A DNA stretch of 64,000 nucleotides, taken from positions 992,001 through 1,056,000 of the forward strand of contig NZ_JAASRW010000001.1 in the NCBI RefSeq assembly GCF_011761355.1, written 5' to 3'. This DNA is from Paenibacillus lupini (lineage in GTDB: Bacteria; Bacillota; Bacilli; Paenibacillales; Paenibacillaceae). The notes under the pieces were generated by a model. It was not told where the DNA came from, made no database searches, and saw only the letters and a program-made list of their open reading frames with translations. Both the position numbers and the translations under genes were made by a program. Positions 31,759 through 39,739 of this stretch are shown piece after piece (within the stretch, counting starts at the first letter, position 1; each line of letters starts with the position of its first letter).

Positions 31759-32754
31759 ATGGAAAATATTTTTATTGGCGGTGCATGGCCTTACGCGAAT
31801 GGTTCATTGCATTTGGGACGTTTGGCAAGCTTGCTGCCGGATAAAAAGATCTACGTATGGATCGAGGCAGTCAGCGGATATTTATCGGCAAGCAAGCAGT
31901 GGGCTGCAGAGACAGGAGGCAGTTGGGAGCCTTTCTGGCTTACGGATAAAGACAAAACAACAGCTTATTATGTACATGGGAAAGATAATATCCCTTTTCA
32001 TACCGTCGTATGGCCTGCACTGCTCTTGGGAGCAGGGAATTTGCACTTGCCTGATCGAATCATTTCCTGTGAGTATATGACCTTAGAAGGGAAAAAGTTT
32101 TCGACAAGTCACAACTGGGCTGTATGGGTACCGGACATTCTAAGCCGCTATCAGCCAGATTCTATTCGTTATTTTCTAATAGCAAATGGTCCTGAGAACC
32201 GGGATACTGACTTTTCATGGAGGGAGTTCATCCATAGCCATAATGGCGAATTGCTTGGCGCATTTGGGAACTTTGTTAATCGTACATTGTCCTTCATTGA
32301 CAAATCATTTGAGGGATTGGTGCCAGAGGGGAATCTTAGTGAGGAATGGAAGAGAACAATAGAGGAATGGTATCTAAAGACTGGGGCCTTAATAGAAGCA
32401 GGTCGTCTCAAAGAAGCGATTGAGCTCATTTTCGCATTTGTTCGTGGAGCAAATAAATTTTTTGATGAACAAAAACCATGGGTACAAATCAAAGAGAGCA
32501 AGGCGGCATGTGGGTATACCTTGCATACGTGCGTGCAAATTATCGCGAATTTGTCCCAATTATTAAACCCGTTTATTCCTTTCTCCTGTGAAGAAATTAG
32601 AAAGTTTCTAACCATTGAACAACCGGAGTGGAAGTTGATTGTCGTTCCGGCTAACCGTAAAGTTCACAACTTAAAGATCCTGTTCGAGCGTATAGACATA
32701 AGTCGAATTGAAGAAGAAACAAGTTTATTAGAGAAACAGAAGCAGCAAAGATGA
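31759..32754 (+). CDS. metG: Methionyl-tRNA synthetase homologue with large internal deletion
   Basis: The ATG at 31759 follows AAAAAAGGAGGC. The 331-residue protein begins like a MetRS (NIFIGGAWPYANGSLHLGRLASLLP, residues 3-27, including the HIGH-like site) and then jumps directly to DKKIYVWIEAVSGYLSASKQWA, normally about 200 residues further on. The rest is colinear with MetRS: KFSTS (113-117, KMSKS equivalent) and the anticodon-binding domain to the end. Missing are half of the catalytic Rossmann fold and the connective peptide with its zinc knuckle. Full-length enzymes have 540-660 residues. The frame is preserved and the T-box intact, so this may be a recent deletion, a degenerate paralogue, or a protein with altered function. 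Confidence 0.75.
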   Translation: MENIFIGGAWPYANGSLHLGRLASLLPDKKIYVWIEAVSGYLSASKQWAAETGGSWEPFWLTDKDKTTAYYVHGKDNIPFHTVVWPALLLGAGNLHLPDRIISCEYMTLEGKKFSTSHNWAVWVPDILSRYQPDSIRYFLIANGPENRDTDFSWREFIHSHNGELLGAFGNFVNRTLSFIDKSFEGLVPEGNLSEEWKRTIEEWYLKTGALIEAGRLKEAIELIFAFVRGANKFFDEQKPWVQIKESKAACGYTLHTCVQIIANLSQLLNPFIPFSCEEIRKFLTIEQPEWKLIVVPANRKVHNLKILFERIDISRIEEETSLLEKQKQQR

Positions 32755-32781
32755 AGCTTTACTACATGGTGTGTTAATGAA

Positions 32782-32809
32782 ACCCTTTTTCTTGCAATAC
32801 GTAAAGGGT
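32782..32809. repeat. Inverted repeat upstream of lipoprotein gene
   Basis: ACCCTTT-N14-AAAGGGT, a 7-bp perfect dyad, 33 bases before the next start. It could be a weak terminator of the metG-like transcript or an operator. Confidence 0.3.
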
Positions 32810-32841
32810 ATTCAAACGAACAGGAAGGAAGAGATACTTGT

Positions 32842-33279
32842 ATGAGACGATTGATGATACTATTATTGGTGCTTTCGACAATGATGTTAAGTGCGTGTTC
32901 TTTCTTACAAGAAGCAAACAACTCCTTACAATATGTAGATCAAGCTACAGAACATATAAATACACTCACTAATTTTGCAGAACAAGCACCACAAATGATT
33001 CAAGATGCTGCCACGAATCCTGAAACCAAGCAAAAGCTTGAAGATCAATTAATGTCGTTAAAAACTGAAATCGAACAATTTAATTTGATCGACGCCCCTT
33101 CGATTGCGAAAGATCTGCATCAACAATTGGTTGATAAGAACAAAGAATTGTTACAAGAGATTAATCAAGCGCTGGCTAATGGTCATCTCGCACTGGATCA
33201 ACTTCAGAATTCACAAATTATAACAACCATAAACAATATAATCAGCTTTCAGAACCGAATCGAAAATCTAGGATTGTAA
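32842..33279 (+). CDS. Small helical lipoprotein (DUF6376-like)
   Basis: 145 residues. The signal peptide MRRLMILLLVLSTMMLSAC ends in a lipobox (LSAC, Cys19). The mature part is almost entirely amphipathic helix rich in Gln/Asn/Glu/Leu, predicted as a coiled coil or helical bundle (about 20-140). It resembles short Bacillus lipoproteins grouped as DUF6376, with no known function. The ATG follows AGGAAGGAAGAGATACTTGT. Confidence 0.75.
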   Translation: MRRLMILLLVLSTMMLSACSFLQEANNSLQYVDQATEHINTLTNFAEQAPQMIQDAATNPETKQKLEDQLMSLKTEIEQFNLIDAPSIAKDLHQQLVDKNKELLQEINQALANGHLALDQLQNSQIITTINNIISFQNRIENLGL

Positions 33280-33357
33280 TTGCTGCACGATAGGCGTTGT
33301 AGAGATAACGACTTCTTTAGGGTATACTAGGAGGCAATAAAGGCTTGGAGGGATATT

Positions 33358-33894
33358 ATGGATCGAGGCGTCCGTAAAGTGCCGTTTGGTTATGTTGAGG
33401 AAAAGGACTCCCATTCAGGGAAAGGAACGCTGGTGTATTACGATACGTTCCAGGATGTAACGGAGCAACAGCTGACACATGCAGCGGCATTGGCAAAAGC
33501 ACGGTCGTTCGCGAAGCTTGTTCTATATCCCTTGCATGAGGAAACGGCAAGACGAATGTGGAAACGTCCGATTGAGCCTTACTACATGCGAGAAGATCGT
33601 TTGTTTGATTGGCGTCGGGAAAGTGGAGAAGATGGCACGATAACAGTAGAGAATTGGGAGGGTAAGCGGAAGAAGTACACACCTATTGAAGCAGCTATCC
33701 GTCATTTGATGGATGTCTATCCGCAGCCACTGTTCCTATATGTATCGCCAGAAACGGCAAACGCATTTGCCTCGTTTAATTCCTTTGAGGAGTGGATCGG
33801 AAGGCTTCGTCTAATCATAACTGTACCGCCGCCAGACGCTCACCCCAATCTCACGAAGTACAGACATCGATGGGATGCAGACGAGAAAAGCTGA
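33358..33894 (+). CDS. Conserved hypothetical protein (178 residues)
   Basis: A soluble alpha/beta protein with an ATG after TTGGAGGGATATT. Charged and aromatic-rich, it includes FAKLVLYPLHEETARRMW and YPQPLFLYVSPETANAFASF, which look like alternating strands and helices of a Rossmann-like domain. No catalytic signature is recognised. A terminator follows. It stands alone between a lipoprotein gene and a cyclase gene. Confidence 0.65.
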   Translation: MDRGVRKVPFGYVEEKDSHSGKGTLVYYDTFQDVTEQQLTHAAALAKARSFAKLVLYPLHEETARRMWKRPIEPYYMREDRLFDWRRESGEDGTITVENWEGKRKKYTPIEAAIRHLMDVYPQPLFLYVSPETANAFASFNSFEEWIGRLRLIITVPPPDAHPNLTKYRHRWDADEKS

Positions 33895-33913
33895 TCTGAT
33901 ATAACGATGAATT

Positions 33914-33940
33914 AAGGTCGCGTATATCGCGGCTTTTTTT
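33914..33940 (+). terminator. Rho-independent terminator
   Basis: GTCGCG-tata-TCGCGGC stem with T run, following the gene at 33358. Confidence 0.75.
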
Positions 33941-34006
33941 GTGTGTAGACAGAACGAATGATTGCAGTTCCGTTGTCCATCATATGATCTCGAAATTGAA
34001 GCAATA

Positions 34007-34015
34007 TGGTATAAT
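34007..34015 (+). promoter_or_regulatory. Extended -10 promoter element for the cyclase gene
   Basis: TGG-TATAAT, with no good -35 at 17 bases. A TSS near 34022 would leave a short leader before the ATG at 34049. Confidence 0.4.
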
Positions 34016-34048
34016 GGGCTTGAAATTCGGGAGACAAGGGAGAAAAAG

Positions 34049-34810
34049 ATGATGAAGCTGATCGACTTAAGCGTACCTATTAGTCCACGTATTCAAGAGC
34101 CACTACCTGCGAAGATTGAATATTCGAGCCATGAAGCAGGGGCACTGCAAGCCGCGACGATCCTCGGACTTAAGCAGGAGGATTTTCCAGAAAGCAAAGC
34201 ATGGGCAACAGAAACCGTGACCCTTAATACACATGCCGGTACTCATATCGACGCACCATGGCACTATTGGCCAACATCGGAAGGGAAGCAAGCAAGAACG
34301 ATTGACGAAATGCCTCTCGAATGGTTTTATTCTGATGGTGTAGTGCTTGATTTCAGCACCAAACCGCCAGGATACGAGATTACGACGGACGATCTGAAAG
34401 CCGAGTTACAACGAATAAACTACACATTGAAACCTTTTGATATTGTTCTCATTCGCAGTGATGCGGACAAGCGCTTGTATAATGAACACTATGCATTCCT
34501 TCATGCCGGTGTATCAGCTGAAGCAACGTTGTGGTTGCTGGATCAAGGCATCAAGGTAGTTGGTACTGACGGCTGGGGCTGGGATATCCCGCTTAACCTG
34601 CAAGCTGAAGCGTACAAAAAGCAGCCTAAGGAAGGCGTCCTATGGGCAGCGCATTATGTCGGTAAGGACCGGGAATATTGCCAGATCGAGAAGCTGGCCA
34701 ATTTGGATCAGATTCCTAAACCGTTTGGGTTCAAGGTATCCTGCTTCCCAATTAAAGTGGAGAAGGCGAGTGCAGGCTGGGCACGTCCGGTCGCAATCGT
34801 GGAGGATTGA
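34049..34810 (+). CDS. Cyclase-family (kynurenine formamidase-like) metal-dependent hydrolase
   Basis: 253 residues from the first of two adjacent ATGs (34049/34052) after CAAGGGAGAAAAAG. It has the cyclase-family metal motif HAGTHIDAPWHYW (residues 62-74) and, downstream, the His/Glu region FLHAGVSAEATLWLLDQGIKVVGTDGWGWD. Relatives include arylformamidase (KynB) and isatin hydrolase. There are no other kynurenine-pathway genes here, so the substrate is open. The gene probably starts an operon with the YcaQ-like gene. Confidence 0.87.
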   Translation: MMKLIDLSVPISPRIQEPLPAKIEYSSHEAGALQAATILGLKQEDFPESKAWATETVTLNTHAGTHIDAPWHYWPTSEGKQARTIDEMPLEWFYSDGVVLDFSTKPPGYEITTDDLKAELQRINYTLKPFDIVLIRSDADKRLYNEHYAFLHAGVSAEATLWLLDQGIKVVGTDGWGWDIPLNLQAEAYKKQPKEGVLWAAHYVGKDREYCQIEKLANLDQIPKPFGFKVSCFPIKVEKASAGWARPVAIVED

Positions 34811-34837
34811 GACTGACAAAATGGGAGGAAACGATCT

Positions 34838-36049
34838 TTGATTCATACAACAAAACAAGGTCTCAGACGTTTTCTATTAGAAAAACAACTGCTGTTGCAA
34901 CCACGGCTCAACGAAACGACCAGTAGAGAGCAGGTTCTGGACGTTATACGACAACTGGAATGCGTGCAAATCGATCCGGTCGCTGCCGTTCGAGCCAATC
35001 AGCATTTGGTGTTATCTGCCCGAATTGCTAGCTATGAGCCCGGTCTTTTGAATGAATTGCTCAGTGAGCATAAAGTGTTCGAGTACTTTGCTAATGCAGC
35101 ATGTATGATCCCAATGGAGCATTATCCTATATTTCAGCCTACCCGGACACGAATTCGTGAGCATACGTTATCCGCGTTAGAAGCTTTGCAGCCTGTACCG
35201 GAGCAGGTAATGGACAAGCTTCAGGATGAAGGGCCGTTGCCTGCCAGAGCTTTTGAATCGGAAATGCGGGTACATGGTTATTGGGAAAATACAAATGCAA
35301 AAGCAAAAACAAAAGCGACCTCCCATGCGATAAACCTATTGACTGATGCAGCTCACATTCGTATTGTCGGAAGGGAAGGCAATCAGAGGCTATTTGATCT
35401 GGTAAGTCGCAGCGTTCCAGAAGAGCTGCTCCAGACAGCTGAAGATTTGGATATGGAGGAAGCCGAGCGGTTAATGCTGCTTAAATATTTCCGTGCTTAC
35501 CGCGTATTCGAGCCATCTGACGCTCGTTTTGGCTGGTTGAAGCTGAGTGCTGCTGAGCGCCGTGTAGCGATCAAGCAATTCATTCAATGCGGCATCATCA
35601 CGGAGGTGGCGGTAGAAGACCTTAAGCATCCTTATTATGTATTGTCTTCAGATGTGGAACGGGTACTGGCACACCATAAGGAAGCTGCTGATAAGGATAA
35701 CAGCTATTTAGATGCGGAGGCTGAGCAGATTACTTTTTTACCACCTTTAGATAATATGCTTTGGAGCCGTAAACGGCTTGAGGATTTATTTCATTTTGAA
35801 TACCGTTGGGAGATCTACACGCCTGCGGATAAAAGAAAATACGGCTACTATGCGATGCCTATTCTAGCTGGAGACAGACTGATCGGCAGAATGGACCCGC
35901 GCCTGAACCGGAAAGAAAATTCGCTTAAGGTGGAACTGCTGCAGTTTGAACCTGAAGCTCACGTTACAGCACAGCTGCGCAAAAACGTGAAGAAGGCCAT
36001 ACAATTGTTTGCAAAAGCTAATGGTGCGGATCATGTTCAATATACTTAG
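34838..36049 (+). CDS. YcaQ-family (HTH_42) putative DNA interstrand-crosslink glycosylase
   Basis: 403 residues with a TTG start after GGGAGGAAACGATC. The family signatures are visible: CVQIDPVAAVRANQHL near residue 41 (with the QxD catalytic motif of YcaQ/AlkX-type glycosylases), a helical winged-helix middle, and LPPLDNMLWSRKRLEDLFHFEYRWEIYTPADKRKYGYYAMPIL near residue 305. The family unhooks DNA interstrand crosslinks in other bacteria, for example to protect antibiotic producers. It lies 27 bases after the cyclase gene, probably in the same operon. Confidence 0.87.
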   Translation: MIHTTKQGLRRFLLEKQLLLQPRLNETTSREQVLDVIRQLECVQIDPVAAVRANQHLVLSARIASYEPGLLNELLSEHKVFEYFANAACMIPMEHYPIFQPTRTRIREHTLSALEALQPVPEQVMDKLQDEGPLPARAFESEMRVHGYWENTNAKAKTKATSHAINLLTDAAHIRIVGREGNQRLFDLVSRSVPEELLQTAEDLDMEEAERLMLLKYFRAYRVFEPSDARFGWLKLSAAERRVAIKQFIQCGIITEVAVEDLKHPYYVLSSDVERVLAHHKEAADKDNSYLDAEAEQITFLPPLDNMLWSRKRLEDLFHFEYRWEIYTPADKRKYGYYAMPILAGDRLIGRMDPRLNRKENSLKVELLQFEPEAHVTAQLRKNVKKAIQLFAKANGADHVQYT

Positions 36050-36094
36050 TTCTGTATAGGCGTTGTGAATGGGCTAAGGCAAGGCGATGCAAAG

Positions 36095-36129
36095 AAAAGG
36101 CTGCAGATTATGGATCTGCAGCCTTTTTG
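36095..36129. terminator. Bidirectional terminator
   Basis: AAAAGGCTGCAGAT-N5-ATCTGCAGCCTTTT, a 14-bp perfect stem, between the YcaQ-like gene and the convergent small gene at 36132. Confidence 0.85.
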
Positions 36130-36131
36130 CA

Positions 36132-36398
36132 TTATACAAGTCTTTTAGTACGGTGGGGCGGAAGATGAACCGCAACACCAATTACGATTACTTTGCTGCC
36201 TTTTGGGTACGTTTGGATAACGACTGGAAAAGTCTTTCCGCTTGCAGTGGTGTTTTTCAGGGTAATGACGGAATGATGGGAAGTGGCTGTGTAGATAGCT
36301 TTAGATCCTGAGAAAGACCTTCTCCAGCATTTATCAAAGTAGAGGATCTCGTCCCGCATATCATGTACCGTGTAATTTCGTTCCAACCTAGCAGCCAT
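36132..36398 (-). CDS. Conserved hypothetical protein (88 residues)
   Basis: The ATG at 36398 follows AAGGAAGTGTTCGATT on the minus strand. The protein is basic, with a beta-rich middle (AIYTATSHHSVITLKNTTASGKTFPVVIQTYPKGSKVIVIGVAVHLPP). No family is recognised. Its 3' end abuts a bidirectional terminator, which supports it being a real gene. Confidence 0.55.
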   Translation of the reverse strand: MAARLERNYTVHDMRDEILYFDKCWRRSFSGSKAIYTATSHHSVITLKNTTASGKTFPVVIQTYPKGSKVIVIGVAVHLPPHRTKRLV

Positions 36399-36618
36399 AA
36401 TCGAACACTTCCTTGTCCTAATATGAAATGGATTCTCTTAAGGATATGCAAGATTAATAGGTTGGATTGTTCTGCTGCCTAGAGGCTGCAAGATAACAGA
36501 CAGCCTGATTTAAATAAAGAGCTCCTCCGGAAAGAAACTTAACGGAAAATGGAGGTTATTTTGGTAGGTCTAGAGACTTATTTCATATATTCATGGCATT
36601 GACTATACTATGCATGTT

Positions 36619-36638
36619 GGTAACTGGATAATGTTACC
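36619..36638. repeat. Operator-like inverted repeat upstream of the large-protein operon
   Basis: GGTAAC-N8-GTTACC, a perfect 6+6 dyad 29 bases before the start at 36668. It overlaps a possible weak promoter (TTGGTA, 17 bases, TACTTT). The rest of 36399-36667 shows no gene. Confidence 0.4.
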
Positions 36639-36667
36639 ATACTTTTTGATTATGAAAGGGGTAATTT

Positions 36668-39600
36668 ATGTTACTTAGCCAACCGACAGTCAGAAATCTT
36701 AATGTACATTATGATCTCCGATTTCTGGGTGACACGGGACAAGATGAACCACTCATTCTAAGAGCAGGAGGCGTATCGTATCCACTTGTAAGACATAATT
36801 TCGATTCATTAAGCGCCAATGGTTTTGAGTACGAGTCCGAAGTCCTGCCTCCCACTCATTATGGTGTCTCCGTCCCCCACGACACTTCCAAGGTTCAATT
36901 CATTCGCGTCTACGGTCCACCAGACAATCAAGGTATCCCAACGTTGAAGGCAGCAGCCATCTCCACATCTACAATCGGGAAAGTATTCTCTGCGGCCGAT
37001 ACAGTCAAAGCCATCCTATTTCTTAATCCAAGCATAACGGTCCTAACGCCTGACCACTCAGACACCGTGTTAAATCATATGGATGATACCGACGAGCTCC
37101 GCCAAATGGTTATGATGCTCGAGCAATTGAAGGACACCTGGAATACAGCAACGATCATAACGGACGATAAGGGCCAGCCAGTTATGGACAAGGCAGGAAA
37201 GCCGTTCTACACCTATGAGCTTCACCCGTACTTGTTGAATCTATCTGCAGGTGCTTCAGCTAGTATCAAGAGCAAGATTTATAGTGATCCTAGCTTGCGT
37301 GGGATCCGTTGGAATGTACAGGCAGGAATCAGCCACATTACGGAAAATCAGGAAAATCCATCAGCCTTAGCTGCAAGTCAGAGCGGATATCACTACAATT
37401 TGAAGGATGGCGGACCGCAATACGGCATTTCAGTAGCGGTTGAGAAGCTGACCAATTCGTTCGAGCTTGATCTGAAGGTGACTAATTCATTCATCCGGCA
37501 TATGTCAGTCTACGCGACATTCTATAAGGGGGATGGTATTACTCCCATTGAGATGAATAGCGATGCTTTGCTTGCTCTGCTAAGGGGAGAAAATCTTCTC
37601 GAAGTAAAGGAATGGATGGATGCACTTGGTGAGGCGGAGCAGCTTCTTCTTGGTACCAAGTCGCTCAAGTTCATCGGTAACGTCAGCCCGGAGGGAACCT
37701 TCCTTGGTATACCTGTGACGGAATCTTCTTCGTTGTTCTCGTTCCAATTGCCATCCGCTGACCCGATTGGCAAGCTTCGTTTATCCATTGGAAGCCTCGG
37801 TAACGGCAATTCACATTCCGATGCGGATCCAAGTGCGGCGTGGATTGGAATCGGAGCAACTTCCCTGATGGAATTGGTCATCCCAACCGTATCCTTGATC
37901 ATGACGGTAGGTACTGAGAGCAGCAAGATGTTCGATACGCTCTTCAAAAAAGTGAAGTTTATCGCTCCAACCGTCTATTCCATCTATACGGTAGTCAAGG
38001 ATATCATCAACGACTCAAGTAATACAGGCAACGATGTGAAAAACATGATTGCCTCGCTTGCGGACAGGATTGTCTCCACGGTTCTCACTGGTTCAGAATT
38101 TGCAGCAGAGCTCGCTGCGATATTGTCGGCTGAGGAGGTCGAAGAAGCGATTCCAGTTGTAGGTTGGGGACTAAAGGCGTTGGCACTGGAGGGAACTGTC
38201 GCTCAATTGGCTCAAACCGTTGGCGAGGTTATCGCTTCTCCCCGTGTGGTTGATTTTGAACTCACCGTTACAATGGATGCATCGATATCTCTCATTGCCG
38301 AAGCAGATGACGGGCAGCAGCCGGAATTCGCTGCTACCGCAGCCTATTATATCGTCACAGCGCAATATAGCGACAATACAACCCGTACATACAGAGGTGT
38401 TATTCCAGATCCGAAGGCAGCAAGTATATCATTCGAGCTAAAGAACGTCCCAGTCGGCGGAAAAGTAACTTTCCTAGCTGCTGTATATTCCAAGGAAGGA
38501 TGGCTTGTTGGCGGAGGAAAATCTGACTTAATAGATAATCTGCTTACGCCAGGCAAAGACCAATTGGTCGTCTCCGTGAACGTAAAGCAGATGCTGTATC
38601 CACTCAATGAACAGACGACCTACCAGCATAACCAGCTGCTGGTCCAGCAGGATGGCCAATATTCATGGCAACAGACAGCTGCGCCTCCATCAGAAACAGC
38701 TGAAAACCTCGGAACAGGGGGGAGCGGACATGTGCTGGAGAATCTAGCGGGATTGACGCTGAATTCTAATATGGGGCTGCTAGGCTATGCTTGGCAAGCA
38801 TCAGGTATGAATATTCCGCCAGTTGATGGAGACAACGGGGACAATCTGCAGCTGTATGCTTTCAAGAATATTGCATATGGTCCAAATCCTAATGCAGGCG
38901 TAATGAATACGCCAAAAGGCTTCAATAAAGCTCCGCTGCTCGCTTATCCACAGTTAGGAGCGGAAAGCGGAGCTGCCGAGTATTTTTACTTGGATCCAAC
39001 AGGAGATTCAGAGAGCGGATATCACCTCCGACAGATCAAGCCGATCAATGACTCCTCGGTTCCGCAGAACAGTCCGGATCGAGAATTCGACCTTTCGGCA
39101 GGAGAGAGCTGGGGACGATTCAATTTGCTCCCTGCATCCATGGCCTATCATTCCAATGGATATGTTGTTGCTGTCAATCCCGCGTATCCCGTCATGCAGG
39201 TTCTTCAAATTCCTTCTAGCGGACAATCGGACGACCAAGCACCATGGGCGATGATCACGCTTGGGCCAGGCACGAGGGAGGGACTGCTGCTGCAGCCGGA
39301 GCTCGTGGCGATAGCTCCTAACCAAACGGTGTACGTGTTGGAGAAAGGCAACCAGCGAATCCAGGCATTCAGCCGAGGTGGTCATCCAGTAGCTGCTTTT
39401 GCCGCCGATCCTGCATATCCGTATTGGATTAGCTTGGTGAACCACGATGCTGCTCAGGATGTGAAGTACCTCTCTATGAGCGTAGAAATTCAAGGCCACA
39501 TCTATGTACTTAGTCAATACGGGAACGGTTATGAGGCAGATCAGTACTATCTGGATATTTACACACCTGCCGGAAGCCATTTGGTTACACAGAGGGGATT

Positions 39601-39739
39601 GGTCGCTGCGTCGATGGCCGTTGACCTCTGGCGGAATCTATATACCTTGAACTTCCAACAAATCAGCTCTCCAACAGGCTGTACAGAGCCTTCCGTCAGC
39701 GAATGGACGCCAAGCACGCCAAGAAAGGATGAAATCTAA
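36668..39739 (+). CDS. Large unknown protein with central hydrophobic/helical segment and C-terminal beta-propeller-like region
   Basis: 1023 residues, ATG after GAAAGGGGTAATTT. No signal peptide. Residues about 1-380 look beta-rich. About 390-525 is a helical, partly hydrophobic block (SLMELVIPTVSLIMTVGT, then AAELAAILSAEEVEEAIPVVGWGLKAL). About 530-630 is another beta domain, and about 700-1010 has repeated strand patterns such as LVAIAPNQTVYVLEKGNQRIQAFSRGG, typical of NHL-type propellers. I recognise no overall family. The gene overlaps the pentapeptide-repeat gene by one base (TAATG), so the two are co-translated. A pore-forming or surface-structure role is possible but is inference from architecture only. 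Confidence 0.7.
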   Translation: MLLSQPTVRNLNVHYDLRFLGDTGQDEPLILRAGGVSYPLVRHNFDSLSANGFEYESEVLPPTHYGVSVPHDTSKVQFIRVYGPPDNQGIPTLKAAAISTSTIGKVFSAADTVKAILFLNPSITVLTPDHSDTVLNHMDDTDELRQMVMMLEQLKDTWNTATIITDDKGQPVMDKAGKPFYTYELHPYLLNLSAGASASIKSKIYSDPSLRGIRWNVQAGISHITENQENPSALAASQSGYHYNLKDGGPQYGISVAVEKLTNSFELDLKVTNSFIRHMSVYATFYKGDGITPIEMNSDALLALLRGENLLEVKEWMDALGEAEQLLLGTKSLKFIGNVSPEGTFLGIPVTESSSLFSFQLPSADPIGKLRLSIGSLGNGNSHSDADPSAAWIGIGATSLMELVIPTVSLIMTVGTESSKMFDTLFKKVKFIAPTVYSIYTVVKDIINDSSNTGNDVKNMIASLADRIVSTVLTGSEFAAELAAILSAEEVEEAIPVVGWGLKALALEGTVAQLAQTVGEVIASPRVVDFELTVTMDASISLIAEADDGQQPEFAATAAYYIVTAQYSDNTTRTYRGVIPDPKAASISFELKNVPVGGKVTFLAAVYSKEGWLVGGGKSDLIDNLLTPGKDQLVVSVNVKQMLYPLNEQTTYQHNQLLVQQDGQYSWQQTAAPPSETAENLGTGGSGHVLENLAGLTLNSNMGLLGYAWQASGMNIPPVDGDNGDNLQLYAFKNIAYGPNPNAGVMNTPKGFNKAPLLAYPQLGAESGAAEYFYLDPTGDSESGYHLRQIKPINDSSVPQNSPDREFDLSAGESWGRFNLLPASMAYHSNGYVVAVNPAYPVMQVLQIPSSGQSDDQAPWAMITLGPGTREGLLLQPELVAIAPNQTVYVLEKGNQRIQAFSRGGHPVAAFAADPAYPYWISLVNHDAAQDVKYLSMSVEIQGHIYVLSQYGNGYEADQYYLDIYTPAGSHLVTQRGLVAASMAVDLWRNLYTLNFQQISSPTGCTEPSVSEWTPSTPRKDEI

